Source: Avena insularis (taxonomy: Eukaryota > Streptophyta > Magnoliopsida > Poales > Poaceae). From it: a stretch of 64,000 bases of DNA. Positions 1 to 11,392 of the stretch are shown one piece after another. The DNA lies in the NCBI GenBank assembly GCA_023614405.1, contig CM042688.1, positions 66,574,253 to 66,638,252 on the forward strand, in the 5' to 3' direction. Position 1 is the first letter of the stretch. Each line of letters opens with the position of its first letter. The notes below the pieces were generated by a model. The model saw only the letters and a list, made by a program, of their open reading frames with translations, was not told the origin of the DNA and ran no database searches. The position numbers and the translations under genes were made by a program.

Positions 1-65
1 CGATGAGGTTTCCCGTCCGGATCTTCACCCCTGCTAGCGCCGCTAGCCCCACGGTAGGCGCCAAC
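1..65 (-). mobile_element. 5' untranslated start and primer site of a Gypsy element (body off the left edge)
   Basis: Read on the minus strand, the LTR ending at position 66 is followed by GTTGGCGCCTACCGTGGGG. This fits the primer-binding site (core TGGCGCC, 57-63) that lies just after the 5' LTR in many plant Gypsy elements. The remaining bases are the start of the internal region. Coding sequence lies outside the window, so the clade cannot be decided. Confidence 0.7.
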
Positions 66-885
66 TGTCATGGTGGTGTCACGGCAGATGCCATGGATAG
101 GCTAAAGGTGGGGACTAAATGCACTAGGAGAATCCAGGGAGGGATAGTGTGGTGGTTCCACACATAGTAGCTTTGTATTTGATTCACTTCCAGAGATTAC
201 AAGTGCTCCTTGAGCTGTATTGGGGAGAGGAGGAAGAAGGAACTCTCTTACTCTCACCACTAGCTAGCTCTCAGGAACATACACCACTCACTAGAGCTCA
301 ATCAGTCTCAGACCAACCAAGTAAAACTCAACCCCTTCTACAGAGGCCCTAGCCCTCCTTATATAGGGGTGGCTAGGTCTCCGATTAGGGCATACGTGGA
401 GGCATATTCCAAGCAATATGCCTCCTCCCAAAATAGTAAGCCGACCGGGTTACTTTAACCCAGCGTCATCCATGCAGAGGCTACGTGAGCCTCTGCGGCG
501 CCCGCGTCTTCCGACACAGGCTTTGTCACCTTTGTCGGCCACGCCTCGGTGGTCCTGGCCTCTGTCCGCTTCGCTCACGCTCTGCGTACAGTGGTCACCC
601 TTTGACTAGCGAGATACCTTCCTTCTCTTGTAATCTTGGTATAACCCGGATCGTACCTAGTAGATCCGACCGCACCTGTACCTGGATACAAGTTAGATAT
701 ATCTCACCGAGTTACGATATAAGTTGGCTGAGACCCAGTTAGGTGGACATCCCCTGGTCCGGGTTACCCCATGATTCGGCCTGCCTTGAGGTGACTCGGC
801 CAGCACCTGCTTTGACCTTGTCGTACCTTGGCTAACTCGGCCTTTATACCCCGGGGTGACCCTACCCGAGGGTATCCCCCCAACA
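66..885 (-). mobile_element. 5' LTR (820 bp) of a minus-strand Gypsy element, inserted in gag of another element
   Basis: On the minus strand the segment starts TGTTGGGGGGATACCC at 885 and ends ACCATGACA at 66, so it has the TG...CA ends of an LTR, and a primer site follows directly. A TATA box (CTATATAAGG, minus, about 358-366) marks the likely promoter; transcription would run leftwards. To the right, the gag reading frame of the host element resumes within a few bases (about 886-893), so this is a nested insertion. The second target-site copy lies outside the window. Confidence 0.75.
358..366 (-). promoter_or_regulatory. TATA box of the minus-strand LTR
   Basis: CTATATAAGG on the minus strand, inside the LTR at 66-885 and about 290 bases before the LTR end. 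The position suits an LTR promoter whose transcript would include the primer site at 57-63. Confidence 0.55.
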
Positions 886-1333
886 AGAACAATTTGGAGG
901 TAGCCAGAGTTGATGACAACGAGAAAGTTCTCTTTGCCACCCACTACCTGGCAGGAGACGCAAGATCCTGGTGGAACAGCATCCGCCTGATGAACCATGG
1001 TCAAGTGATGACATGGGAAGCCTTGAAAATCAAGTTCAGTCGCACTCACGTGCCACAGGGCCTAGTCACCAGAATGAGGGATGAATTTAGAGAGTTGAAG
1101 CAAGGCAGAATGACTATGGTGGAGTACCGTGACAGATTCCTGTCGCTTACAAGGTACGCACCCGATGAGATCAACACGGAGGCAAAGAAGAAGGAGAGAT
1201 TCCTGAACGGACTGCATGACGAGATGCAGATTGTCCTCGTCAACATCCGTTTCGAGGATCTCGAAGAGCTAGTCGACTCTGCCATTCATATGGAAGGGAA
1301 GATTAACCAGGCAAACGACATCGCAAACGTCGT
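886..1333 (+). pseudogene. gag capsid fragment (retrotransposon gag domain)
   Basis: The frame reading LEVARVDDNEKVLFATHYL through RSWWN, VTRMRDEFRELKQG and VEYRDRFLSL is a typical plant Gypsy gag capsid core. The N-terminal part is replaced by the foreign LTR, so the ATG at 828 belongs to that LTR and is not a real gag start. The frame ends at a TGA at 1335; the gag sequence continues in the next frame with RRMMHQ, which points to a one-base indel near 1318. Confidence 0.85.
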
Positions 1334-2263
1334 ATGATGCACCAAGATGGATCCAACAATCACCTGAAGTACCGTCCCAACCCGTCTGCAGGGTATGCAC
1401 CGAGAAACAACCAACCCCCAATGTCTCGCCCAAGATACACCAACCGTAGCGGAGGCAATGTGAAGTCCGGAGGGAACAACAACAACCCCGGCAACACCAG
1501 CAATTTCAACCGTGCCCCTCCCAAGAGCAACAACAACAACACTGCACCCAGAACTAGAAGCAATGATGTGCCTGTCGCAGCTAAAGACAAGTCCCAGATC
1601 ACTTGTTTCGAGTGTGGAGTGAAGGGCCACTGTTCCAATGAGTGCCCCAAGAAGACTGCTTCTACTGCTAATGTGAATGCCCTAGCTCAACAGAAACGTC
1701 GTATTCAACCAGGGAGAAGGTTTGTCCCAAGGAACCCTCACAACCGCAACGGTCGTCTCTTCCACATGAACGCCGAGGAAGCCCAAGAAGCGCCAGATGT
1801 AGTGCTGGGTATGTTTTCTGGCAACTCAGTTTTAGCAAGGGTATTGTTTGATTCGGGAGCATCACATTCATTTGTCACCGAAGAATTTGCATGCACTAGT
1901 AAGATTCACCCAACCAACTTGAAGCATGTCATGATAGTTCAAATTCCCGGTTCAACTACAAAAGCTAGAAAAATTTGCAAAGCTGTGCCTATCAGAATAC
2001 ATGGGATAGATTTTTATGCCAACCTAATAGTACTCGGAACCAAAGGATTGGAAGTAGTACTAGGTATGGACTGGATGTCAAGGCATAAAGGAATGATAGA
2101 CTGTGCTAAGAAAGCCATCACCATGACTAGTAGCTCCGGAGTCACAGTAGAGCATATATCTTAAACCTTACCTCGTCAATTCAAGTGCAACAAGAGTCTA
2201 GCCCTACCCACTATATACCAAGTCCGAGTAGTCTGTGAATACCCCGAAGTATTCCCAGATGAA
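1334..2263 (+). pseudogene. gag zinc knuckle and aspartic protease region of the Gypsy polyprotein
   Basis: An Asn/Pro-rich linker leads to a CCHC knuckle (CFECGVKGHCSNEC, 1604-1645). It is followed by a retropepsin-like domain with the active-site motif LFDSGASHSF (aspartate codon at about 1850) and the later motif VVLGMDWM. The frame stays open to a TAA at 2162-2164, then carries on in the same frame into the reverse transcriptase, so this stop is a single nonsense change. The knuckle packages RNA and the protease cuts the polyprotein in intact relatives. Confidence 0.9.
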
Positions 2264-3683
2264 TTGCCAGATATGCCCCCAGATAGGGATATTGAGTTCA
2301 TTATCGAACTAATCCCTAAAACTGGACTCATAGCCAAGAGACCCTATAGCATGAACCCCTCAGAGTTAGTGGAATTGAAGAAGCAGTTGGATGTTATGTT
2401 AGCAATAGGATTGATTCAACCAAGCGCTTCGCCATGGAGATCACCAGCGTTATTCGTCGACAAGAAAGATGGAGGCAACCGTTTATGCACAGATTACAGA
2501 AAGCTGAATGACGTCACCATCAAAAACAAGTACCCCTTGCCAAAGATAGAGGATCTATTTGACCAGTTAACTGGAGCCCAGGTATTCTCAAAGATTGATC
2601 TTAGGACTGGTTATCACCAACTTAAGATTCGTGCAACGGATATTCCGAAGACCGCCTTTACTACTCGCTATGGTTTATACGAGTATACGATCATGTCTTT
2701 TGGATTAACCAATGCCCCTGCTTATTTCATGAATCTCATGAATAAGATCTTTATGAATTTCCTGGATAAATTCGTCGTTGTGTTTATAGACGATATCCTT
2801 ATCTACTCCAAGTCAGAAGAAGAGCATGAGCAACATCTGAGAATCATCCTAGAAACCCTGAGAGAGCATCGGTTATATGCCAAGTTTAGCAAGTGTGAGT
2901 TTGGGATGAAAGAAGTAGGATTCCTAGGACATATTGTGTCTACGAGAGGAGTCTCTGTTGATCCCACCAAGATCAAAGATGTCGAAGAATGGGAAGCCCT
3001 GACCACTCAAACCCAAGTCCGTGCATTTCTCGGATTGGCAGGATATTACCGCAAGTTCATCGAAGGATTCTCGAGCATTGCCAGACCCATGACCCAATTG
3101 TTGAAGAAGGACAAGAAGTTTGAATGGACTGAAAAATGTGAAGCCAGTTTCCAAGAGCTGAAGAAGAGATTGATATCAGCCCCAATATTGATCATGCCAG
3201 ATATCAAGAATCCGTTTGATGTATATTGTGATGCATCCAAGATTGGTCTCGGATGCATATTAATGCAAGAAGGCAAAGTTATCGCCAATCTGTCTCGACA
3301 ACTAAAGCAGCATGAGAAGAACTATCCAACCCATGATCTTGAATTATCAGCCGTGGTTTTGGCATTGAAGACATGGCGTCATTATCTGATTGGTAATCGC
3401 TGTGAGATTTACTCAGATCACAAGAGCTTGAAGTATATTTTCACTCAGAAGGAGCTGAATATGAGTCAAAGGAGATGGATAGAATTAATCAAGGATTATG
3501 ACCTTGACATTCACTATCACCCAGGCAAAGCCAATGTGGCAGCGGATGCTCTTAGCAGATTGCCTTGTAGGCTAAATACTATGATCAAGGAGAAGCAACC
3601 AAGTTTGTATGAGGAGTTGGAGCAGTTTAGAACCGAGCTTGTTAGCAAAGGATTTTTAGCTAGCATCGAGGAACCCAGTTTAC
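2264..3683 (+). pseudogene. Reverse transcriptase and RNase H of the Gypsy polyprotein
   Basis: The reverse transcriptase shows [29 protein letters not shown] and the catalytic FIDDILIYS box (2783-2809). The RNase H follows with [10 protein letters not shown], the [12 protein letters not shown] helix, [10 protein letters not shown] and the closing NVAADALSR. Both domains look complete and keep their catalytic acidic residues. The frame then loses homology after about [10 protein letters not shown]; what follows belongs to the integrase in another frame, so the downstream link is broken. Confidence 0.92.
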
Positions 3684-4345
3684 CTCGAGATTTTGGCAGA
3701 AAGTCCAGGAAGGATTGGGAACCAAGTTGAATTTCAGCACCGCTTATCACCCGCAAACTGATGGACAGACTGAAAGAGTCAACCAAATCCTAGAGGATAT
3801 GTTGAGAGCTTGTGTGTTAGAGTATGGATCAAAATTGGAAGACTGCCTGCCTTTCGCAGAATTCTCATATAACAACAGTTATCAAGCTAGCTTGCAAATG
3901 GCACCATTTGAATTCCTATACGGAAGAAAGTGTCGCACCCCTTTGAATTGGTTGCAAGTAGGAGAGAGTCAGATCTTTGGACCCGACATTCTCCGAGAAG
4001 CCGAAGAGAAAGTTCACAAAGTCCGTGAGCACCTCAAGACCGCCTAGTCCAAACAGAAGAATTATGCTGACAAGAGAAGGAGAGACCTAACTTTCAATGT
4101 CGGAGATTTTTGTATATCTCAAAGTTTCGCCATTGAAGGGAACCCACCGCTTTAGTCTAAAAGGAAAGTTAGCCCCCAGATATATCGGACCTTTCAAGAT
4201 TCTGAATCACCGAGGAGAAGTATCGTATACTCTAGAACTACCAGAAGAGATGTCAGCCATCCACAATGTGTTCCATATCTCATTACTTCGCAAATGCCTA
4301 GAAGTGCAGGAGAAGACTGAAGTTTTCAAGAACATCGATCACTGA
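3684..4345 (+). pseudogene. Integrase, C-terminal half only
   Basis: From 3684 the third frame reads [17 protein letters not shown], then STAYHPQTDGQTERVNQ, the end of the integrase core with the third catalytic acid (Glu codon about 3772). The zinc finger and the first two catalytic aspartates are missing: the RNase H linker runs straight into this point, an internal deletion of probably several hundred bases. Downstream a TAG at 4045 and an extra T near 4107-4112 break the frame. The C-terminal stretch PRYIGPFKIL to HNVFHISLLRKC is the usual integrase C-terminal domain. Confidence 0.88.
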
Positions 4346-4538
4346 GTTGTTGATATCAACAAGGACCTGACATATCGTGAAGTGCCCATCTGTATCTTGG
4401 AGGAAGCCTACAGAACCACCAGGACCAGGAGTATCAAATTTCTCAAGATTCAATGGAGCAACCATACCGAAGAGGAAGCAACTTGGGAGCGAGAAGATTA
4501 CATTAGGACAGAGTTCCTAGATCTCTTTAGTTCCTAGT
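4346..4538 (+). pseudogene. Chromodomain-like C-terminal tail of the integrase
   Basis: After a TGA at 4343 the frame continues DLTYREVPICILEEAYR and ends with LKIQWSNHTEEEATWERED before a TAG. The pattern W-x-N-H-x-x-E-E-A-T-W-E is what plant chromovirus integrase tails show. In active elements this domain is thought to steer integration to heterochromatin. Here it is separated from the integrase by a stop. Confidence 0.75.
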
Positions 4539-4570
4539 TTTCTTTCTTAAATCTCGGGACGAGATTTTGT

Positions 4571-4586
4571 TTAAGGGGGGAAGGTT
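4571..4586 (+). other. Polypurine tract before the 3' LTR
   Basis: TTAAGGGGGGAAGG lies directly before the TGTAACATCCC start of the LTR, the position and composition expected of a plus-strand primer site. Confidence 0.75.
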
Positions 4587-7500
4587 TGTAACATCCCAAA
4601 ACTCTAATCCAAGGTTATTAAGATCCAAATCATCAATTTTAGAGTTAACAAAAACTTTTCCATCTAAAAATAATTAAGCATTCATATGTGTGTGCATTTA
4701 ATTTAGGAGTTGATTTGAATTACCATGTTTGAGTGATCCATTGATTGTAAAAATGATTCTAAGATGAGTTAAACATCATATAGATCATTCCCAAACAAAT
4801 CCCAAAGAAAAACAAATAAAAATAAATAAAATAAACAAATGGTCATTTGTGCCATTTTAATCACCATGCCTACTTTGGCTATTCCTAGAACTCAAAACCT
4901 AACAGAAACAAACATGGATCTTTGCACCCCTTGATAGTACAAGTAGTGATGTACCAAGGCCCACTTTGTGATCTACCAAAAACTTTCAAACAGTAATTTT
5001 AAATGGCATTTGAAAATTGAATCTAGTGACGGTATCAAGATCACACTTATTCAAAAACCACTCAAATGAATTCCATTTTCAAAACCCAAGCACACCTAGA
5101 AGCTCAAGCATAGGATACAACACTCCACCAAAATTCAGCCCAAAATTCAAACATTTTTCTCATGCGGCCATTTGATCGAATAGGTTGCAAACATAATCAA
5201 TTTGGCCTAACTTATACTGTTTTTGATCGAATTTTGTCAAACCATTTGAACCCTAGTGGGTGCCCTTGTCTCCCCCAGACCCAACCAAGCCATCAAGAGG
5301 CTACTCCTTAGCCATTTGCAGTAGTGCCGCGCCACCTGAGCACCATGCTCGTCGGTCGAGCATGGATAGCTCGCAGCCGACCACCTCTCTCTCTCGCCAT
5401 GTCTAGGAGCTAGACCAGACCACACCACCACCCTCTGTCACCTCCTCGAGCGGAGCCGAGCCATGGACCAGCCGCAGAACACTGCGCCCAGAACGTCTGC
5501 ACCATGCCAAGCACGCGCCAGAGCGCCGCGCCCGACAAGCGTGCACACGCTGCGCCTCGACCGTAGCCCGCGCGCATCGCTTCGCCACGACCCCAGGAAC
5601 CACCCGGACATGCCCGTTCGCCGCCGCTTGACCTGCAGCCCCCGTGCGCCGTGTCGAATGCCGCCTCTGCCGCACAAAGCACCTGCTTCACCCGACCAAA
5701 TGCCACCGCTCCTAGCCGCGCATTTCAGCCGTAGTGCATCGCCAGGAGGCAGGCCACCGTCCCCTGCCTCTAGCCACGACGATAGCATGTTGTACAACCC
5801 TCGCTGGAGTCGCCAGCCCATCCCATTCGGTCGCCTCGTCAAACTATAAATAGAGGCCACCCCCAGCCTCATTCTGCACACCATCTCACTCCCCTCTCTC
5901 CACCGATCCTTCCACCCCATCCCCAGATCAAGGCGGGCCGCCGTTCGCCGGAATTTTGCTGGAGCTTGCCTCAGCAAAGGAGGAGAGGCGCCATCGATTG
6001 CGACTGCCCCATAAGCCGCCGCGACCACGCCTAGAACCGCCGTCGTCCACCAGCTCGATCGCCCCCATCGCCACGTCTAGCTGGAGCCCTGGTAAGCCCC
6101 CACGTACCCCAACGTGCCACTAGGGTTAGCTCTCATCGGCGACCTGTTCGCCATAGACGACGATCCTCAGCCGTTGATCCATCTTTTAATCGTAACATTG
6201 AGAGTGCCCCGTACCGCTTCGCGTTTGATGTGTCGCTAACCTGCGGGACCCCCCTATCAGTTGTCATCCGTGCCGCGGAGCGCCACTGGGCCGGCCCGTT
6301 AGTTTTCCCGCGCGACCCAGTTAGTTCAAATATAGATTTTTCTATTTTAGTTTGAACTCACTTATGTCCCTTAGTTCAAAAATCAATTCAAGAAGATCTA
6401 CTGAACCAAATTGAGTGATTCAAATTTTGTTGGAAAGCCTCTGAAAAGATCTATCCAAGCTCATTGGATTGAATTCATTTAGAGTTAGAGATCTCTCCTA
6501 GTAAAAATAACAAGACAGAAGCTTTTGCACATTCAAACATTTTTATAAAATCAACTGTGATAGCTTTTGAGTTAATTCCAACTCTCAAAAATCACATTTA
6601 ACCATACCTATCTGAATATATAGTAGTATTAAGGTTTGCATGCAGTGACTTTGTATTAGTACCAAAATAATGCTATATAGGCATTTCTAGTCACTTTAAA
6701 TCATTAAATTTTAAACTTAAACTTATTAAAATGTGATCCAACCTTTAAATCACATTCCCATATGTTAGAATATGTGGTGATGACATGTGTCCACATGATC
6801 CCATATTTTAATTAGAGAATATTAAATCTTAGTTATTTTTCAATGAGTAGAAATTACTTTTCTTAAATAAAAAGAATGAAGCTAGTTAATAAAACTTTGT
6901 GATGCTTGTGACGATAATAGATCACCCAATGTGTGCCTTCGAGTGCTAAGTATACTAGTTAAGTATTGTTTGGTGATGGTGTACTCCGTATGTATTTATA
7001 GACGATAGTACCGACCAAGCTTTCGAGGAGGAGGAGTTCTACCAAGAAGAGGAGGAAGAAAACTTCAACCACTGGACCAACCAAGGCAAGCTCTTGTTAG
7101 CAAGCTAGAATTAAGTTAGATAACCTAAGCAAGATGGAACTAGGCATGCTTTGGTTATACCATTTGAGTAGTACCTACTCCAAGTTTTTACTGTCAAGCT
7201 TTTACTTTCTTTACTTTACCAAAGTCCCTTACTTGTTGAAGGTAGCATAAAAAGTATAAAACTTGACCTATCCAGATCATTTTAGATGTCTTTCTATGGC
7301 ATGAGATTGATATTAGCATCCCACCTTAGTGAACACTCTTAACTTAGTAGCTTAGAGTTAACTCAAAACTTGAGTCACTTTAGATGGGAACACTTGGTGA
7401 AAATGAATTGTGAAAACCTTGGAATGATGAGTCATTCTATTGAAATGTGTTGACATGTGTTGAGAAACACCAATGGTTGATGATGATGAAAATGTTAAGG

Positions 7501-8503
7501 CATGAGCCTTAACCCTTTTACAAAAACTGATGGTTGGATTTGGATGCGATACCATTCCAATTTTATCGTACAACCACAATACCTGAATTGGGTAAGGCTT
7601 AGCCGGAAGTTTATATGCATTAGTATTAGCTCCCTCGCGGGAGAGATTTGAGCTGAGGCTACCTCTCGATGTTGTCCACCTATGCAGTGCCCAAGATGAC
7701 AGATGGTCATGGTTGGGAGGCCATGCTCATAGGAGAGGTGCTTATACTAGGGTGTGTAAAGGAAAGGTTATGTTTGATTATCTGCATACTACGTATGATG
7801 ATTTAGGGTTATCCTTGATAGATGTATTGAATCTTGTGGTGAAAGTGTACCACCTCTACAGAGTGTCAAACTATTCAAATAGCCGCGTTCGCGGTTATGG
7901 ACAGTTGGAGTGGCCATACTGTTTTGTTTTCAGATGTTTTCAAAATGACTTGTGAAATGAATGATGAATCTTGACTTGACCATAACAGGGTTGTGACTAT
8001 GACACTAGCTTCCTAACTTAGGTGATTCTAGAACTTTATTTTATCTTTTTTTGTTTGAGAACTCAGCTTAGGTTTTAAACTTAACTTTATAGTTAAACTT
8101 AGAGTTAGCATTTACACTAGAACTATACTACTTGTTAGTGGTAGTTTGCGAGTACTTAAAGAGTACTCATGGCTTTTGTCCCTGGCTATTGCTATGGTTA
8201 GACTATGAAGGAGACTACCAAGATGACGGACAACAGGACGGATATGATAACTAGGACTATCTTCCATCATCAGCATTGCCTGTGCCCTTGAAGATGGACC
8301 CCACCGCTACGCTTATTACTTATTCCGCTGCTTGTTGTTTTAAGACTAGAGCATGAGATTCTTATTTGTGTAAGACCTTATTTATGGTTTGTAATGGATG
8401 ACGTACTGTGATATCTAATCTGTTTTGTCTCGCAAAAATGGTAATCCTGGGATTGCGATGTATGACATACAGGCATTTGGGATTAAAAATCCGGGTGTTG
8501 ATA
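4587..8503 (+). mobile_element. 3' LTR (about 3.9 kb) of the Gypsy chromovirus-like element
   Basis: It starts TGTAACATCCCAAAAC after the polypurine tract and ends AATCCGGGTGTTGATA, where TTGACA would be the usual end. The region 5230-6300 is GC-rich and has overlapping open frames on both strands (for example 5463-5849 plus and 5438-6028 minus). These match nothing I know and are best read as composition artefacts of the LTR promoter and leader. The rest (6330-8500) is AT-rich and non-coding. No second copy is in the window, so the end is set by motif only. Confidence 0.7.
5845..5852 (+). promoter_or_regulatory. TATA box of the chromovirus-like LTR
   Basis: TATAAATA in the context AAACTATAAATAGAGGCC, followed by a CT/CA-rich leader. 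This fits the U3/R border of the long LTR. Confidence 0.6.
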
Positions 8504-8748
8504 GAAACGGAGGGGCGCCTGAAGTTTCGCAGTGTTTGAAATGGAGGGACGCGAGGGAGTGGGGACCACGTGATTTTGGTATCGTTTGAAATGGAGGGGC
8601 GCCAGAAATTTCACAGTGTTTGAAATGGAGGGGTGCGAGGGAGTGGAGACCACATGATTTTGGTATCGTTTGAAATGGAGGGGCGCCAGAAATTTCGCAG
8701 TGTTTGAAATGGAGGGGCGCGAGGGAGTGGGGACCACGTGATTTTGGC
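8504..8748. repeat. 84-bp tandem repeat, about 2.8 copies
   Basis: The anchor GTTTGAAATGGAGG recurs at 8534, 8584, 8618, 8668 and 8702; spacing alternates 50 and 34, giving an 84-bp period. Each unit carries ACCACGTGATTTTGG (one copy ACCACATG). Because 84 is divisible by three, the minus strand reads as a 28-residue repeat (PHSLAPLHFKHCEISGAPPF) within an open frame at 8415-8834. That frame crosses the LTR edge and is probably not a gene. Confidence 0.85.
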
Positions 8749-8880
8749 CGTCTAGCAATCTTGTCCGTCCATCCCAACAATGGGCCATAGGGGATACCTT
8801 CCCTTCGAAGGTTCTGGCGCGGACGCCTATGCAAGCAATCGCTGGGTGTCCTAGAGTAGACTATAGGGGTAGATGTGTGG
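8749..8880 (+). repeat. 132-bp dispersed repeat, copy 1
   Basis: Begins CGTCTAGCAATCTTG and ends near ACTATAGGGGTAGATGTG. It matches 12684-12815 along its whole length with scattered changes. The origin is not recognised. Confidence 0.75.
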
Positions 8881-9571
8881 GTTACTATAGTAGCTTACCA
8901 TTAATCGGGTTAGATGGCGTGATGTCATTTTGGCGCTCCACGAGTTCAAACTTTTAATTATGGTGTTCAGGAGTGAATGCATGCAGCTCAAGGTATTGTA
9001 CTTACATGACTAGTAAACTGTACGTGCTTCGCACGACTATTTTATTGCGTGCACTCCAATAACTTATCTTATTAAAGCATATTAATATCCTGCATAATTT
9101 AGAACTTTGGTGCAATACTTGGTCGACTTATTAGAACTAAACATTGCTCGAGTATTTTAGAAGTACTTCCAAACATGTTTCTAGCTTTCAAAGATATCGT
9201 GTATTTTTTAATGGATGCACTACTATGGATGGTTTTGCATGACTGTCGACATGCACAATTTTGGTTTTGCATTGTTCAAATTTGACGTCCAGGCAGACAA
9301 TGTACATATATCTCTCCATAAAAAATGATAAGTTTCGTCGTTTTTTCCCTACTTTCTAAATGTTACATTAAACTACCATCATTTCCAATGATGCATAAAA
9401 CGATCAAAAAAGACTTGTGACCTTTTTTAGTATCTAAAAATATTTTCATTGTTAATAATTATTTTTTACCATTTTACAGAGCATTCCATAAAATGTAACA
9501 ATTTTTTCACCATCAGGGGAAATGTTTCCATTACATGACAAAAAATAATGTCTTCATCACCAAGAATATAT
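8881..9571. other. Unassigned AT-rich stretch
   Basis: No open frame with a recognisable product and no terminal repeats seen. A short motif (GTACGTGCTTCGCACG, about 9021-9036) resembles the GTGCTTCGCACG tail often seen near grass transposable-element ends, but no element can be delimited. Confidence 0.3.
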
Positions 9572-9576
9572 AGCAC
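9572..9576. repeat. Target-site duplication AGCAC, left copy
   Basis: AGCAC directly left of the solo LTR; the same five bases follow at 11168-11172. Confidence 0.8.
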
Positions 9577-11167
9577 TGCTGACTCGTGTATTAACGAGCT
9601 CGTTGGGGAACCCCAAGAGGAAGGTATGATGAGCACAGCAGTAAGTTTCCCTCAGTTATGAAACCAAGGTTATCAATCCAGTAGGAGCAAGGAAACAGCC
9701 CAAAGGTGTAGCTAGCTGAACATTGGCAGGGCGCACTACCGGTGCCAGCAGCAACGTGGAGACCTGCACAACACCACCACAGAACTCTGTCCCCAACTTG
9801 CGATGAGGTTGTCAATCTCACCGGTTTTGCTGAACACAAAGGATTAAACATATCAAATGGAAGGAAGTAATAGTTTATAGAAAGTAACACAAAACAGTAA
9901 ACAATTTGTAGATTGTATGTAAAAGAAAGGACCGGGTCCATAGTTCACTAGAGGTGGCTCTCCTTAAGATAGATAACATGCTGGGTGAACAAATTACAGC
10001 GGGGCAATTGACAAACATCGATAAAGCATACAAGCATATACTAATCATCTTGACTCCTTTGAGACTTGATTTCGCATTACAACATTATACATAGACCGTC
10101 ATCCAACTTCATCTATGACTAATAATCCACCTTCAGGTTATCATCCGAACCCCCTCCAGTATTAAGTTGCAAGCAACATATTATTGCTTTACGAATTGCG
10201 TATAAAGTAAACAATAGGATTGTTCTATGAACAAAGGATTGTTGTATTCTCCCTAGTAGCAACAACACATCTAGTACCTTAGAGATTTCTATCACTTCCC
10301 TAGATTACTAAAGGCATGAACCCACTATCGAGCATAAATACTAACTCTTGGAGTTGCTAGCATCTACTTGGCCAAGATAGCTACTAACAACGGAAAGCAT
10401 GCAAGATCACAAATAACAAAGACATGATAGAATCAATAAGCAATCTGAAATAACATCTCAATATCCATCGGATCCCCACAAACACAACATGTATGGATTA
10501 CAAATAGATGATCTTGATCATGAACGGAGCTCACAAGATCTAAACATGAAAGCACAAAGGAGGAGAACCAGCCATCTAGCTACTACATGGACCCGTAGTC
10601 CAGAGATGAACTACTCACGCATCACACCGGAGGCTTGCATGATGATGAAGAAGGCCTCCAGGGTGAATTCCCCTCTCTGGCAGGGTGCCGGGAAGAGCTT
10701 CAGATCCCTCCCGATCTAGGGATGGAGATGACGGTGGCTACAGACTCTTTCGTGGATTTTTGATCGGGTACTTAGGGTTTTAGTATCAGAGGCAATATAT
10801 AGGCGGAAGGAGAGGCCGAGGGGGTGCTGGGGTCGGTCAGACCACCCCTTGGCACGGGCCAGGCCTGGCAACACGGCCAGGTGGTGTGGCCGGGCCCCAT
10901 CCCTTCTCCGTCTCATATTATGGCTCCAGATGTCTTCCGGTAAAATAGCAAATTTGGCTTTTGTCCCTTCCAATTTCGAGAATATTCATTTTCTGACTTC
11001 CTGAAACCAAAAACAACAGAAAACAGGCTGCTGGCACTATGGCTCTTGTTAATAGGTTAGTCCAAGAAATCATAAGAAAAGTACTCCAAAGTGTGGACAA
11101 AACACAAGAAAGTAGATAAAACCAAGCATGGAACATCAAAATTTATAGATACATTTGCAATGTATCA
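9577..11167 (-). mobile_element. Solo LTR (1591 bp), TGATAC-type Gypsy family
   Basis: On the minus strand it starts TGATACATTGCAAATG and ends CACGAGTCAGCA. Both sides carry AGCAC, the 5-bp duplication made at insertion, and neither a primer site nor a polypurine tract is adjacent. This is the mark of an LTR left after recombination between the two LTRs of one element. A TATA box (CCTATATATTGCC, minus, about 10794-10804) lies in the expected place. Its first ~300 bases resemble the start of element B's LTR at 62176. The small open frames inside (9591-9941, 10489-10719, 10716-10973) are not genes. Confidence 0.85.
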
Positions 11168-11172
11168 AGCAC
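11168..11172. repeat. Target-site duplication AGCAC, right copy
   Basis: Matches 9572-9576; the two copies flank the solo LTR exactly. Confidence 0.8.
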
Positions 11173-11392
11173 AAGAAATGAATTCCAACACAATAACCAT
11201 ATGCAATGACCTGATGTGTATAAACCTTAGTGACCGTCTAATTTGTAATTAGAAGTGTCAAGGAGGGAGCATGCTAGATTCATTTGTGGTGGCTAGGTGC
11301 AAATTTTTAATTCAATAAATGTACTACATTCTTGTGGACACTCACAAAGACAATTGACCTCTTGTCTTAGGAGACTTGTGATAAAACTATTA

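Larger units (their letters stand above)
886..8503 (+). mobile_element. Decayed Gypsy chromovirus-like (Tekay-type?) LTR retrotransposon, 5' part missing
   Basis: Order of parts: gag remainder, zinc knuckle, protease, reverse transcriptase, RNase H, integrase C-terminal half, chromodomain-like tail, polypurine tract, 3' LTR. This is the Gypsy order, and the tail resembles the chromodomain of plant chromoviruses. The 5' LTR and N-terminal gag are cut off by the insertion ending at 885. The coding part carries frameshifts near 1318 and 4107, nonsense codons at 2162, 4045 and 4343, and an internal deletion near 3683, so it cannot make a working polyprotein. The clade name Tekay is from memory of the chromodomain and long LTR. 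Confidence 0.85.

Noticed and set aside
5438..6028. Long open frames on both strands in the GC-rich part of the chromovirus-like LTR (up to 196 residues)
   Set aside because: They overlap each other, have no known domain and straddle the LTR promoter; GC-rich sequence has few stops by chance.
8504..8748. CRISPR array
   Set aside because: Units are contiguous with no variable spacers, no cas genes exist and the sequence is eukaryotic.
8415..8834. Minus-strand 139-residue frame with 28-residue repeats as a repeat protein gene
   Set aside because: It begins in a dispersed repeat, crosses the 84-bp array and ends inside an LTR, so it is a mosaic of unrelated DNA.
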